Shown here: piece after piece, positions 53,701 to 64,000 of the stretch
Layout of the letters: each line of letters begins with the position of its first letter
Position numbering within the stretch: the stretch's first letter is position 1
Origin: Neurospora tetraspora
Lineage: Eukaryota > Ascomycota > Sordariomycetes > Sordariales > Sordariaceae
Assembly (NCBI RefSeq): GCF_033439725.1
Contig: NW_026944388.1
Coordinates: 2,666,001-2,730,000, forward strand
Direction of reading: 5' to 3'
DNA length: 64,000 nucleotides
Translations under genes and position numbers: made by a program
The notes under the pieces: model-generated
The model's input: only the letters and a program-made list of their open reading frames with translations
The model's database searches: none
What the model was told of the DNA's origin: nothing

Positions 53701-56700
53701 TGGCGTTGGCCGAACGCTGTCTTGATCAGTTGATCTCGGCGGCCAAGAAGTTGAGAAGTCTTTGCATTGATGTCTCCAGCAGGGAGTCTGAGATGAACGA
53801 CACGATGAACCTAGAACAGCAGGTATGCGAGCAGGAACGCCTTTGCGTTCGCCCGCTTGCCGTTCTCAAGGCTTTCCATCGGGAGTATAAGAATAATCCC
53901 AAATTTTCCGCACCTGATCTCCGCGCACTTAGCTTGGATCCACCGAAGCAGATCGAGGGAGACTCAGCTGAACTCAAGTACCAGTCATTTGATGGCGAAT
54001 CCCAAACCGACGTAATTCCGCTCAGTATTGGCAAGCTCAACACGGCCAGATCATTGTTTGGAAGCTTGCGTGAGGCCACGGGGTTTGGTAACTATCGGAT
54101 GTATTACCGAGGAGGTATACTCCTACCACGAGAAGAGTTGATGTGCAAGTCACTGGAGGAACTGCGCATTCATGACGGCTTGATCCTCGTCAAACGTGAA
54201 GCAGACGACTATGCGGCATCGCCTAGCGAGAATATACGCTCCGGAGCCTCACCTGTTGAGGTTGTCATTCTACGTCATTTTGAGGAGTTGTATGAGTGCT
54301 TGACAATGGAGAAGATTTCTGAAGAGGCAAGTTACCCCCGTGGAATCTGTACTGTGGCTTTTTACTAACACGATGCAGATTTATGATCTCTTAAGCCAAC
54401 TTCCGGCCGATGAGAATGTCCTGAAACTCATTGATGAGCCTTCAACAACCCACCAGGATATCTTCCCGACCGATCAGCCTTTTAAGTCCAAGTATTCCGT
54501 ATATGCGCTACGCGAATATCTCAAGCCTCGAAAAGAAGGCGTTGCCAATCACCGCCCTGAAGGTGTCACGGGTAACGAAGATTCGATCGGCTCGCACAGC
54601 AAATCTCTGCTTAGAGGTTTGCGCATCGTGGTTGGTGCGATATCAGACCAGGATTTGACCCGAAACTGGCCTAGTCATGAAATGCGGCTTGACTGGATTT
54701 TCACCCTGGTAGAATGCTTTGTCCTGATACTCCGAGGTAAGCGACTCAACCCTTTGATACACATTGTGACAGGTACTCTAACACTTTCAGATCCTCCCCT
54801 CCCACACTCGGCTACCGAGCTAATCGACGGAACATTACTGGATCGCTTGGTCAACATTCTACTCGCTTGCCACAACAGCGCAGTTGAACGCACTGTTCGT
54901 CGCATACAGGTCTGCCTCGATAGCATCTTAGAAGCCTGCTCGATGAGTCCAGAACTCATGAAAGCGTGCTTCGAACATCACGGCGTTCCCAAGTTGCTCG
55001 AGGATCTGTTACTTCATGACCAACGCGCAAGCGTTAGGCAGAGTACAAAGCAGATGTTGCTAGGGAAATTCGATGCTGATGCCCCCACCGAACTGGGAAG
55101 GGTTGTCCAGGGTCCAGAGCCATGCATGGCTAACTCCGAGACGTTGTCTGATGATGACAATCCTTTCCGCGCATACCTATGGCCTGTCATCTCGGGCTTT
55201 GTGCGGTCGGCCATGAGTAGTCCCGGTAACCCAACAGAGTTTTTCGAACTTTGCCAGAGCATGTTGAGGACTCTGGTAAACTCCAAGTCACCTTTAGTTG
55301 ACGTTCAAAAACTCTCCCATGAATGGATCGGATTGCTCCTTGAATATCAGACCTTCGAGGACCCTACACAACCCTCCAAGGTGGATGTTGCCGTTAGCGG
55401 CCTGATCGATCTGATCTGGGCGATTGTCACTGGGCATCAGGATCTTGGAGACACATTGGCCGGCGTCGCCCGCAAAATCTACTGGCAGCATCTCTATCCG
55501 CCTTTAGGAACGAAAGAGGCGGAGAGTTCCAGGCCCATCATTACCGATACCACGAGGGATAGGCTTTGGAGTATCGTTCTGGTTCTCGTCGGCGTAGACC
55601 CAACACAGTTTTCATGGCTCATCGGGGACTTGAAGGCCTTGACCCCACCGCGTCCCGACCCAGAATACCACCCGTACTTGTACGAAGTTCCTCTACCGTA
55701 TGAGCGAGAGAAGGTTCTCAGATCTTCAGCCGGCTATGTGGGACTGAAAAACCTATCCAACACCTGCTACTTCAACTCTTTGTTGACTCAGCTCTACATG
55801 AACACGGACTTCCGTGAGTACATTTTGCAAAGCCCAGTACGGAACATGGTTGCGGGGTCTCAGAAGCTACTCCTTGAGATGCAGAGGCTATTTGCGTTTA
55901 TGCAAAACAGCATCCGTCGCTTTGCCAACCCAGATGACTGCATTGGGAGCATTAGAACGTACGAGGATACGGTGATCGACGTCACTAACCAGATGGATGT
56001 CGACGAGTTCTACAACCTTCTTTTCGACCGATGGGAAGGGCAGTTTCCCAACACTGCAGAGAGACGTCGGTTCCGCTCATTTTACGGCGGACAGCTAGTC
56101 CAACAGGTTGCCTCCAAGGAATGCAGCCATGTCTCTGAACGGCTGGAACCTTTCTCTGCCATACAGTGCGACATCAAAGGGAAGACGACTTTGCAGGAAA
56201 GCTTGCAAGCATATGTGGATGGGGAGATTATGGAGGGCGAGAACAAGTACAAGTGTTCGGAATGCAACCGTCACGTTGATGCTGTCAAGAGGGCTTGCCT
56301 GAAGGATATCCCCGACAATCTTATCTTCCATCTGAAACGTTTCGATTTCAATCTGCGTACGCTGCAGAGGAGCAAGATCAACGACTTCTTCTCTTTCCCT
56401 GACAAGATTGACATGTGCCCCTATACCATGGAGCACTTGAAGAATCCGGACGAGGATCAGCAAGAGGATGTTTTTGAGCTTGTCGGGGTCCTAGTGCACT
56501 CTGGGACGGCCGAGTCAGGTCACTACTATTCCTACATCCGTGAACGGCCATCGAGAAGCGAACAGCCGGTGTGGGTTGAGTACAATGATGACTCTGTTAC
56601 AAGCTTTGATCCTAGTCAACTGGAAAACGCCTGCTTCGGGGGCACGGATTACAGATCAAACTCCGACCACAACGGCATGCACTTTGAGAAGTCCTATAGC

Positions 56701-58708
56701 GCCTACATGCTGTTCTATGAACGGTCGTCATCTCTTGCAAGGAAGCAACAAAAGCTCAGCGAACTTGGGCAAGCCAGCCCGCTTCGGGTCGACATGTTGC
56801 CTTACCTAAAACCCTGGATCGGGGAGGACAACATGACGTTGCTGAGAAGACACTGCTTGTTTGACCCATACCACACACGGCATGTGTGTCGCGCCATAGA
56901 GCTAATGAAGCAACTTAACGGACATCAATGCACTCCAGACCATGCGATCGAGAGCGAAGCCATTACGATGGGGCTCGGCCATCTGGACCAGGTCGCTTCG
57001 AAACTGAAAGATCTAGAAGACTTCCGGTTGCTTGCAGAGGAGATCCTGCAACTTTCGCGAGATTGTCCTCACTCGAGCATAGAAATGTTTCGGTGCTCTT
57101 CTGGGCCGTATGAGCCATTACGGATGCTTCTGCAGAGAAATCCGGATGCCGATGTCCGCCAGAAGACGCTCGAAATTCTGATTAAGGCGATCAAGGTCAT
57201 CAAGGAACAGCTACCATCGCGGTACGGTTTGCCGTCTCCCGATGCAAATGACGTTGGTTTCCACGATTCAGCCATGGAACACGTCATGGTTCTTTTTGAG
57301 ACCCTTTTTGCGAACATCTTCACGAGCACGAGGTCGTGGCCTGAAGTGTTTGGTTTGATGGGGGCGTTCGTCAAGTTGGGACGCCACGAGATGGCAAATT
57401 ACTTGAAGAGGCCATTCCTGGAGATTCTTCTGAGGCTCATCATGGCTGATACCAATTTGCGCATCGGTCAACAGTACCAAAAGCTTGCCCTGCATCTTTC
57501 GCGGCGGGCTAAGAATCGGTTGCCTGACTACGGATCACTCATTGGTTTGCTGGACATTTTGCTTGCCTCTATGCAAGTCGAAGACGACAACCAGGTAAGG
57601 ATTACTGTGGGTCGTCCTGACCAACGTCTCCAGAATGATCCATGGCTCGAACAGCCTTTCCTGTATACGCAAGTGGAAGCCAACCTTCTGGAAACGATGT
57701 GGGATAAGACTCAAGCCAACATATTTGCCGAAAAGCTCATCAGCATCTACCAGAACGTTGAGGGCACTCACCGGATCATCATCAACTTGGTCAAGCAAAG
57801 CCGATGGCTCGAAGAGGGCATTTTCAACGCTCTTGTCGCCAACATCAGCAGCCAGAATTCAAGTCAGCTTATCTATCCTTTCCTGCATGCGTCACTGATG
57901 TTTTGCCGTCATGCGCCTACCAGGGTACTGGTAGAAAAGCTCATAGAGCATATTTGCGACCAATGCCGCGTCGTGGAGAGTGCAGATGGCGGAGCGTTTT
58001 TGGAGTTCCATCGGGCTCTGTTCGATTCCAAGCGAGAGAGCCAGGATGATGAGACTGTTGCTCTTCAAGTGATCAGCATCCTTCCCGATTGGGCTCCCAG
58101 TTTATTGGGCTACTTCGACACGAGAACGAGTTCAGAAACTGAGCGCTTCCTTTACGAGAAGCTTTTCCAGTACGGACCATCACCCTCATTTGGTGATACC
58201 GAGCAGGATAAAAAGAAAGCGGAGTGCATGAAGACGAGCGCGAAGCGATTAGGAATCCGGTGCCTGCAGTACCTAAGGGATAATTTCGTGGAGACGGGCA
58301 TTGAAGTGTCCGCGCGACTTGTTGTGAGCCTGGAACGGGTAATTGAGCTGTGCAGCAAGTACTTCCCTCCTCCGGGCCCTGAAGAGGATGCAGAAGCCAA
58401 GGCGTTCAGAAGGCTTGTCCATAGTAAGTTGCATTTTCCCCAAAGACGGATAGCGGCATATCACTGATACAATGGCGCAGGTATCGCCCAACGATTGCAG
58501 GCGTTGAAGGTAGACGAGGTGGAAGAAGATGGGTCCGGTATGTTGCTTGACGACTCCTCCAGTATCGCATCGAGCGACACTCTCGCCTAACATTATATTC
58601 TTGATCAATACAGAGTGGGAGAACTCCTCAGTTAACTCTGAACAGTTTGATGAACTGGGAGATATCAAGATGTCAACGGAGGAGGTCAACGAAGGCGACC
58701 TGCAGTAG
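50703..58708 (+). CDS. Large USP-family ubiquitin carboxyl-terminal hydrolase
   Basis: Six exons: 50703-51432, 51496-54326, 54379-54736, 54791-58423, 58481-58537 and 58614-58708, about 2,567 residues. The third intron, 54737-54790 (GTAAGC, branch CTCTAAC, CAG), is 54 bp and in frame, so its removal is inferred. The second intron (54327-54378) starts GCAAGT and ends with TACTAAC then GCAG, a GC-AG intron. The N-terminal 240 residues are disordered (Ser/Pro/Thr, PSPKRRRTSRSG). A very long helical-repeat region follows. The USP domain (about 1620-1960) has Cys1632 (NLSNTCYFNSLL), His1884 (SGHYYSYIRE) and Asp1906/1907 (YNDDSV), plus a zinc-finger-type ECSHV...CSEC. Architecture and size match the USP9X/USP24/USP34 branch, which removes ubiquitin from proteins; substrates cannot be inferred. 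All catalytic residues are present. Confidence 0.92.
54327..54378 (+). other. GC-AG intron in the deubiquitinase gene
   Basis: The exon end GAAGAG is followed by GCAAGT, the usual form of a GC donor. The branch site TACTAAC and acceptor GATGCAG follow within 52 bp. Splicing keeps phase (KISEE|IYDLL). No GT donor in the neighbourhood restores the frame, and read-through meets a stop within 15 codons. Confidence 0.8.
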
Positions 58709-61382
58709 CGCCGTAGGCGTCGGGGCCGACAACAGCGGCATCGTTGATGTGTTTGGCTTGCGAGACATGAAGGGATAGATAAACGAGGAGCTTTCATGGA
58801 GAACTATGGAATTTTCAAGACGACAAGGACAGAGGCGTTCAGCGTGTCAAAGGTATAGAGAAACAATGGAAAGGTCAAGAAGCGAAAAGGTGGGAGAAAC
58901 AGCATGTTTTACATCTCCCCTGATTTCTTTTCTGCATGGAATGGTACGGACAATCAATGGGGGTATGGTATGGTATGGAAAGCGATGGCGTCTTGGGCAT
59001 AAACGGCTAGGGCAAGTTGTCGGGCATTCTGGCTTCTTTGGCTCGGTATCAAATTTCAGCCTTTTAGAGTATAGCAGACTCTAGGGTCATCATAGCTCTA
59101 CACATACACTTAGACTTTCATAGTCATTTGATTTGCTGATCCTCGTAGAATTCCCAAGTTCCCTGACATGATTCCCGTGATGAATCGCGGCTATGAAAGC
59201 ATTGTGGCAGCTGCAGGCCTGGTCGATGGGACGGAGGCCGGCCAGGCAGGCAGGCGGGCAAATGGATATGGATATGGATAACTGCATGAGGCCAAGCTGG
59301 TGGCTGCTGACGGGTGAAAGAAGATGTTGTGCACGCCTACACGGACGCGCATACCTTGCGTGTCTGCCTCGTCCGCGATATTATACATGTCTGCATGTCT
59401 TGGTCCAGCTTGAGCTGTTGTGCAAGACTCCCGTCGTCTAACCGAGCTGGGTTGGGTAAGGGTTTGTCTATGACACAGTTGTGTTCTGTTCGCTGCGTCG
59501 TTGTGCTACCTAGAGGTATGTAAGGTTTGTTTTGATGACGAGACTCCCGACGAACTTGTTGTCATCTTCTGATGGGAACACGGCGATGATGACGGCGGGA
59601 AATTGAATTTGATGATAAATCACCAATTTGGGAGAAGACCATGAATTTCAGACAAAATGTACGGGAGGGCCCCTGTCAGCCCTACACTTGAGACCTTCTT
59701 CGTCGTCTTGAAATCGAAGCTGCCAAACTCCCAAGTGCACCCTACCTGGATGATCTTTCGACGATCAACCCATCCACTCCTTCCACAGACTCGCGGGGTT
59801 AAAGAGCGTCGAGACCCGCGACTTGAGAACATCAAGGCCAAGCATTTCAATAAATCCAAGTTACTGGTCGTGCTGGTGCCACGATCACCACCCAACAACA
59901 AGCACATCTCCATCCTCCATGGACTGGAAGCTCCAAGTTCACAGATGGGTGGTGGTTGTGGAGGAGTGGAAAGTGAAAACGTAGTGTCATCGCCAAGGGT
60001 TTAGCCGCCGACCCCCCTGACCAGACTATTGAATGCTAGTGGTCGAACCAACCGAGCACCCATGGCACTCTGGTGGGATTTTGTGGGAACTCTGGCGGTT
60101 GTGCGGTTGAGTTGATGGGCAGGGGGATTGAGGTTGCATTTGTAACAGTGACAAGTTTTGCAGGTACGGTGGGATTGGAATTGTTGAGGGGAGTGTTCTT
60201 TTGCTTCCATTTTCAACCTTCGCTGCCTGGGTAGGTGAGGTGTTTGTTGGAGGATGCCTGGTTTTCTTGAGATGATACTTGGGGATGTGAAACTCGAGGT
60301 CCACGAGTGATGAAGATGGAAATTCATCAAACATTAGTCATATGAGTTCAGGAGCAAGGGGCAAGACAATGAGGAACAATAGAAAAAGAGCACAGCACGG
60401 CGAGAGCAGGAGCCTCACAACTTGAAGTACAGCTCACGCTTACTGTGCTGAATGTTTACAAGCCGAGTGATCCACTTGGGTGCATTCATCACTTACACGC
60501 GATTCGTCACTCGAGGGCCGCCACCACAACAACCACCACCGCAGAACGCCATCAACGCCCATCACGCCCACTGGCTTGTCTTTTTCTGCTTGCTTGCGCT
60601 TCCGCGGGTGGAAAATGTCACCCTGGCGGTGGATGGATGGGCCACCCACGGACAAGACCCAGGTTCGCCAGTCTCCCAGGAACTCTTTTGGACATGTTCT
60701 GGGCAAATTATTGACTTTGGTCACTTTCTTCTGTATGTGAGAAAGGTGAAACGAGGTTGCTCGTTGACGCCCGAAGGAGGGTAATTATTCTCATTCACCT
60801 CTCCCCCTGCCTGCATGGTTTCAAGAATTCTTCTTCTGGCTCATCACCGCAGAACACCGCTCTGCGTAACCGCCCAGCAACCAGTCCCCAAGCTCTTTTT
60901 TTATCCCACTTTCTTCGTTGCTCGTTTCAGAATTTTGCCCCCTTAACCCAATCCATCGGGTCCCTTGGCCTGGTTTTATCTTGGGCTAGACTGGGAATTG
61001 TTCAGAGGTTAAAACTTGATGGGTTCCTCTTGTTTCATCAAGTCTCCAGTTCCCTTTTTCCCCCCTTCAGTTCCATTCCAATATCATGAAGCAACGGGGT
61101 TAGTAATAGGGAAACAACATCTCTTTTTGCATGCGAGGGAACATCTGGTTGAGCCAATCATCACTCACTATTTCCTTGTTACACCCTTGCTCTCGTGTTT
61201 GACTTTCCAGTCTTTTTTCCTTCCACTTCGAGCTTGACATCACCGACCGGACGACGCCGACACTACTACCCCACCGACAGGCCGGACCTTGACACCACTC
61301 GTTACCAACCGTCTGTCCTCATTCAGTCACTCTCCGCCAAGTCTCATTATACCCTTTCGAAACCGAAAACAAGAAAATAAAG
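58709..61382. other. 2.7-kb intergenic region
   Basis: 3' UTR of the deubiquitinase gene on the left and a long leader for the 61383 gene on the right (61180-61382 is CA/CT-rich). Open frames of up to 115 codons in between lack motifs. ATGGATATGGATATGGATAAC lies near 59262-59282. No gene supported. Confidence 0.55.
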
Positions 61383-63917
61383 ATGCCTTCTTCACTCCCA
61401 CTCAAGACCCGCATCTCCCCTCCTCTGGGTGCTGGGCCCTCCCTCGCCGAAGGGGGTGATCACCTCCCTGGCAATCTCACCTCGGCTCTCGAGTATGCCT
61501 CTAAGAGGCTCCAGAGGAAAGGAGCAAAGTTCACTCTCCTGGTTATCCGCAAGGACTACCAGCTTCCGACCTCTCCACTCGGCTCCCCGTCCGCTCAATC
61601 TTTCTCCTGCGGTAGCACTCCCTCCTCCTCGACCTCCAACTCGGTTGCCAGCACCCCAGCCAAGCCCACCTTTGCTCACGCATTCAAGCAATTTGTTCGT
61701 GGTGACACCGGTCCCATCAAGGAGAGAGTAATCAACATCAACACCGACTACCGCTATGGAGCCACTTCACCCACATTTTCCGAAGCCTCCCTCACTTCTG
61801 CTTCGACAGCCTCAACAGTCGATTCCGTCTTCACCAACCACCGCGGCCGTGTAGGGGGAGCACGATGGCCACTCAGCCCAGGCGCTTCCCAAGCACCCTC
61901 AGTGCCCTTAACACCCGCAACACCCTGCTACTCCATCACCTCCTCCATGGCCGCCGGTGACAACATCAACACCACCTGCCTTCCTAGCGCCGGCCTCCAC
62001 GCCACCCGCGGCTTCGGCCCTGCTCTTCTCCAAATCCCATCCTCGCCCACATCCTCAGACTTCGGCATCCGCCTCATCCACGCCATCCCGCTCAAAGAAA
62101 AAGAAGACAAACTCCTCTGCTCCACTCTCGAAAAAGCGGCCAAAAAGTTCAACATCTCCCCCTCTTCCCTCCCTCCACCCATCCCCGCCTCGACACTCGG
62201 CCTTCCACCCGAGCTTTTGCACCGCTCTCTGGCCCAAAACGAAGTCCTCTTCGGCCCTTCCTCCTCTTCCTCCGGAGCAGCGGGCCTCCGCCTCTTATCG
62301 CTGGACCATCTGTACACCTTCCGCTCGGCACTGCAGTGCTACACTAGGACGGTGAACCACAAGCCATCGGTGTCGCGGTCGATTGCGCACCGCAGGTTGG
62401 AAGATGCCATGGATGAGTTGAGAAGGTTGGTGCTGGGGAACGGATGCCAGAAGCTGAAGAAGAGTTGTCTTGTGGGCGCGTATGCGCGGTTTATGGATCC
62501 GGTTAGCGATCGGAGCCTAGAGGAGGTGGGGAGGATGTATGGAAGGGCGTATGGGCGCAGGGATCACAGGGGAGGACGGGATGTGAGGGAGAAGGGGTGG
62601 GTGGATGATACGGTTGAGAAGGTGGAGGGGGTGGAGGAGGGAGTGTTTGAGTTGATGGGTGATCTTGGGATGCCGCCAGCCATGATGAAGAAGGAGAGGC
62701 CGTTGCCGGTGGCGCCGGTGTCTGAGAGGTGGGTTGGACCTTATTATTTTGGTGGTGTCGAGAAGGCGGTTGTCGTGGCGGAGGAGGACATTGATCTTGA
62801 CGAGATCACCGACATGATGGACGAGATTGATCTGGAAAGCAAGTTGGAGATGGACGACATCGAGGCTTGGTACCGCAATGTCCAGATCGGTGTAGGACAA
62901 ATAGGTGTGGGAAGAGAGGTGCGGATGGTCAATGTCAACGGAGCTCAACAGTATCGCCAGGTTCAACCACCCCGAGCGGCTGCTCCCATCCCAACCGTCG
63001 ACATCAACATCGACATCGACAACGACGACAGAACCCCAACCCGCGAAGTCGAGCGCGTCGTCATCCACGAAATGCAAGAACTCCACCGCACAACCCCCCG
63101 ACTATCCCCAGCACCTCCCGGCCGATCAGCCAGACCAAATATGCTCGCGGGCCTCAAGCTCCAAACCACATTCGATCCCAGACCACCAAAATCATCCAAC
63201 AAAAAAAGGTCACCCCGACAACGCCTTGCTCCTCCCAGCCCAGCCCGCCAGTCCGACCTCGAACTGACGACTCCCATCCGCGTCCAGCGCACACTCGCCA
63301 AGATGGAACTCGAGCTCGTCATCCCGCCCACCAAGCCCAAGCGCGGCGGTTTCATCTATAACTCGCTTTCTCCCCTTGAGACTAAATCCCCCAAATCGCA
63401 AACCTCATCCCCTTCCACCGTCCAAGGTGCTCAATCCCCCTCTTCGGACTTTGACTCCCCATCAACAGTCATCAACTCCAACCCCACCACCCAATCAACC
63501 CCCTCCTCATCCTCTCCATCCTCCTCCTCAGAAGAAGAAGAAGAAGAAGAACACACCGCCCGCCCTCTCGACTCCCCGCGCACCGCCCTAACAGCAACAA
63601 GAATCAACATCTGGCTTCCGCACTCATCAGGCAACACCCTAGATGGGATTTTGCACAATGGCGGTAACTCCAGCTCCAGCAGCAACCTTGCGAGCTCGGA
63701 TGTCGACGAGTCCGACTACTCCGACAACGAGAGACTGGAGGTGTCACCGGGCGGTGGACGGTATAATCGGTTTGGCAACAGGCTGGGCCCCTTGACGCCG
63801 AATGGGTATGATGATATCAGCCCGATTACGAGGGGGGAGTGGGGGTTTTTGATGGATGTTGGGGGAGCGGGGGGTGTGGGTGGGTTGGCGAGGAGGGCGG
63901 GGGTTGAGGCTTTGTGA
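61383..63917 (+). CDS. Fungal protein of unknown function, 844 codons
   Basis: Single frame from the ATG at 61383 (context AATAAAGATGCC) to a TGA at 63915-63917. An ordered N-terminal patch (about 31-62, SALEYASKRLQRKGAKFTLL then VIRKDYQLP) resembles the start of the fungal domain I recall as DUF7582; this is from memory and unsure. A Ser/Thr/Pro-rich insertion follows (65-240). A second ordered part runs about 245-500, with FGIRLIHAIPLKEKEDKLL, LYTFRSALQCYTRTVNHKP and an acidic segment rich in Asp/Glu (DLDEITDMMDEIDLESKLEM). The last 300 residues are disordered, with Arg/Pro tracts and a Ser/Glu run (SSSSEEEEEEEH). It may be a cytoplasmic regulatory or scaffold protein; no enzyme motif is visible. 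Confidence 0.8.
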   Translation: MPSSLPLKTRISPPLGAGPSLAEGGDHLPGNLTSALEYASKRLQRKGAKFTLLVIRKDYQLPTSPLGSPSAQSFSCGSTPSSSTSNSVASTPAKPTFAHAFKQFVRGDTGPIKERVININTDYRYGATSPTFSEASLTSASTASTVDSVFTNHRGRVGGARWPLSPGASQAPSVPLTPATPCYSITSSMAAGDNINTTCLPSAGLHATRGFGPALLQIPSSPTSSDFGIRLIHAIPLKEKEDKLLCSTLEKAAKKFNISPSSLPPPIPASTLGLPPELLHRSLAQNEVLFGPSSSSSGAAGLRLLSLDHLYTFRSALQCYTRTVNHKPSVSRSIAHRRLEDAMDELRRLVLGNGCQKLKKSCLVGAYARFMDPVSDRSLEEVGRMYGRAYGRRDHRGGRDVREKGWVDDTVEKVEGVEEGVFELMGDLGMPPAMMKKERPLPVAPVSERWVGPYYFGGVEKAVVVAEEDIDLDEITDMMDEIDLESKLEMDDIEAWYRNVQIGVGQIGVGREVRMVNVNGAQQYRQVQPPRAAAPIPTVDINIDIDNDDRTPTREVERVVIHEMQELHRTTPRLSPAPPGRSARPNMLAGLKLQTTFDPRPPKSSNKKRSPRQRLAPPSPARQSDLELTTPIRVQRTLAKMELELVIPPTKPKRGGFIYNSLSPLETKSPKSQTSSPSTVQGAQSPSSDFDSPSTVINSNPTTQSTPSSSSPSSSSEEEEEEEHTARPLDSPRTALTATRINIWLPHSSGNTLDGILHNGGNSSSSSNLASSDVDESDYSDNERLEVSPGGGRYNRFGNRLGPLTPNGYDDISPITRGEWGFLMDVGGAGGVGGLARRAGVEAL

Positions 63918-64000
63918 GTTTTCTTTGGGGTGGTGTGAGTTTGGAGTTTTGATTGCTTTTTTGAGTGTTTTGGCTGTGCGGTGGGAAAGGGGATAGGGGA
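63918..64000. other. 3' region at right edge
   Basis: 83 bp of G/T-rich sequence after the last stop; nothing recognised. Confidence 0.5.

Overview
The window looks like nuclear DNA of a filamentous ascomycete, most likely a Sordariomycete of the Neurospora/Sordaria/Podospora type. The grounds are short introns (about 50-100 bp) with GTRNGT donors, CTAAC/CTGAC-type branch sites and YAG acceptors, long GC-balanced intergenic stretches, and fungal families: Pop3, Vts1, PalB/Rim13, a DUF1996-WSC secreted protein, and TFIIIC Tfc4/Sfc4. No operons, CRISPR arrays, tRNA or rRNA genes were found. I saw no coding retroelement.

Layout. The left edge carries the first 134 bases of a leftward gene, then a gene-poor stretch (135-2831) with two near-identical 83-bp hairpin elements. 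From 2832 to 21940 five genes run leftward: Rcm1/NSUN5-like 25S rRNA m5C methyltransferase, a secreted DUF1996+WSC protein, a GIY-YIG-like protein with an acidic 33-bp minisatellite, the TPR subunit of TFIIIC, and Vts1 (SAM-domain RNA-binding regulator). From 24 to 31.3 kb lies a cluster of short unrecognised genes (one possible small gene and four disordered or helical orphans) together with an inverted-repeat element. From 33.6 to 35.8 kb are the small four-exon gene for ribosomal protein eL29 and the peroxisomal adenine nucleotide carrier Ant1. At 39.1-42.1 kb is the five-exon calpain-like protease PalB/Rim13. It is followed by an unresolved coding-like stretch, an RGG/coiled-coil protein, and Pop3 of RNase P/MRP, all leftward. 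A 494-bp TA-flanked inverted-repeat element lies at 47.7-48.2 kb. A very large USP-type deubiquitinase (about 2,567 aa, six exons, one GC-AG intron) occupies 50.7-58.7 kb, and an 844-aa disordered fungal protein ends the window.

How the genes relate. They are ordinary neighbours, not a pathway, although several serve RNA and ribosome production: Rcm1 modifies 25S rRNA, eL29 is a 60S protein, Pop3 is in RNase P/MRP, TFIIIC drives tRNA and 5S transcription, and Vts1 controls mRNA decay. Exon-intron structures were worked out by hand from reading frames and splice signals. The least ordinary items are the GIY-YIG-like repeat protein, the three families of short inverted-repeat elements, the orphan cluster and the non-canonical intron.
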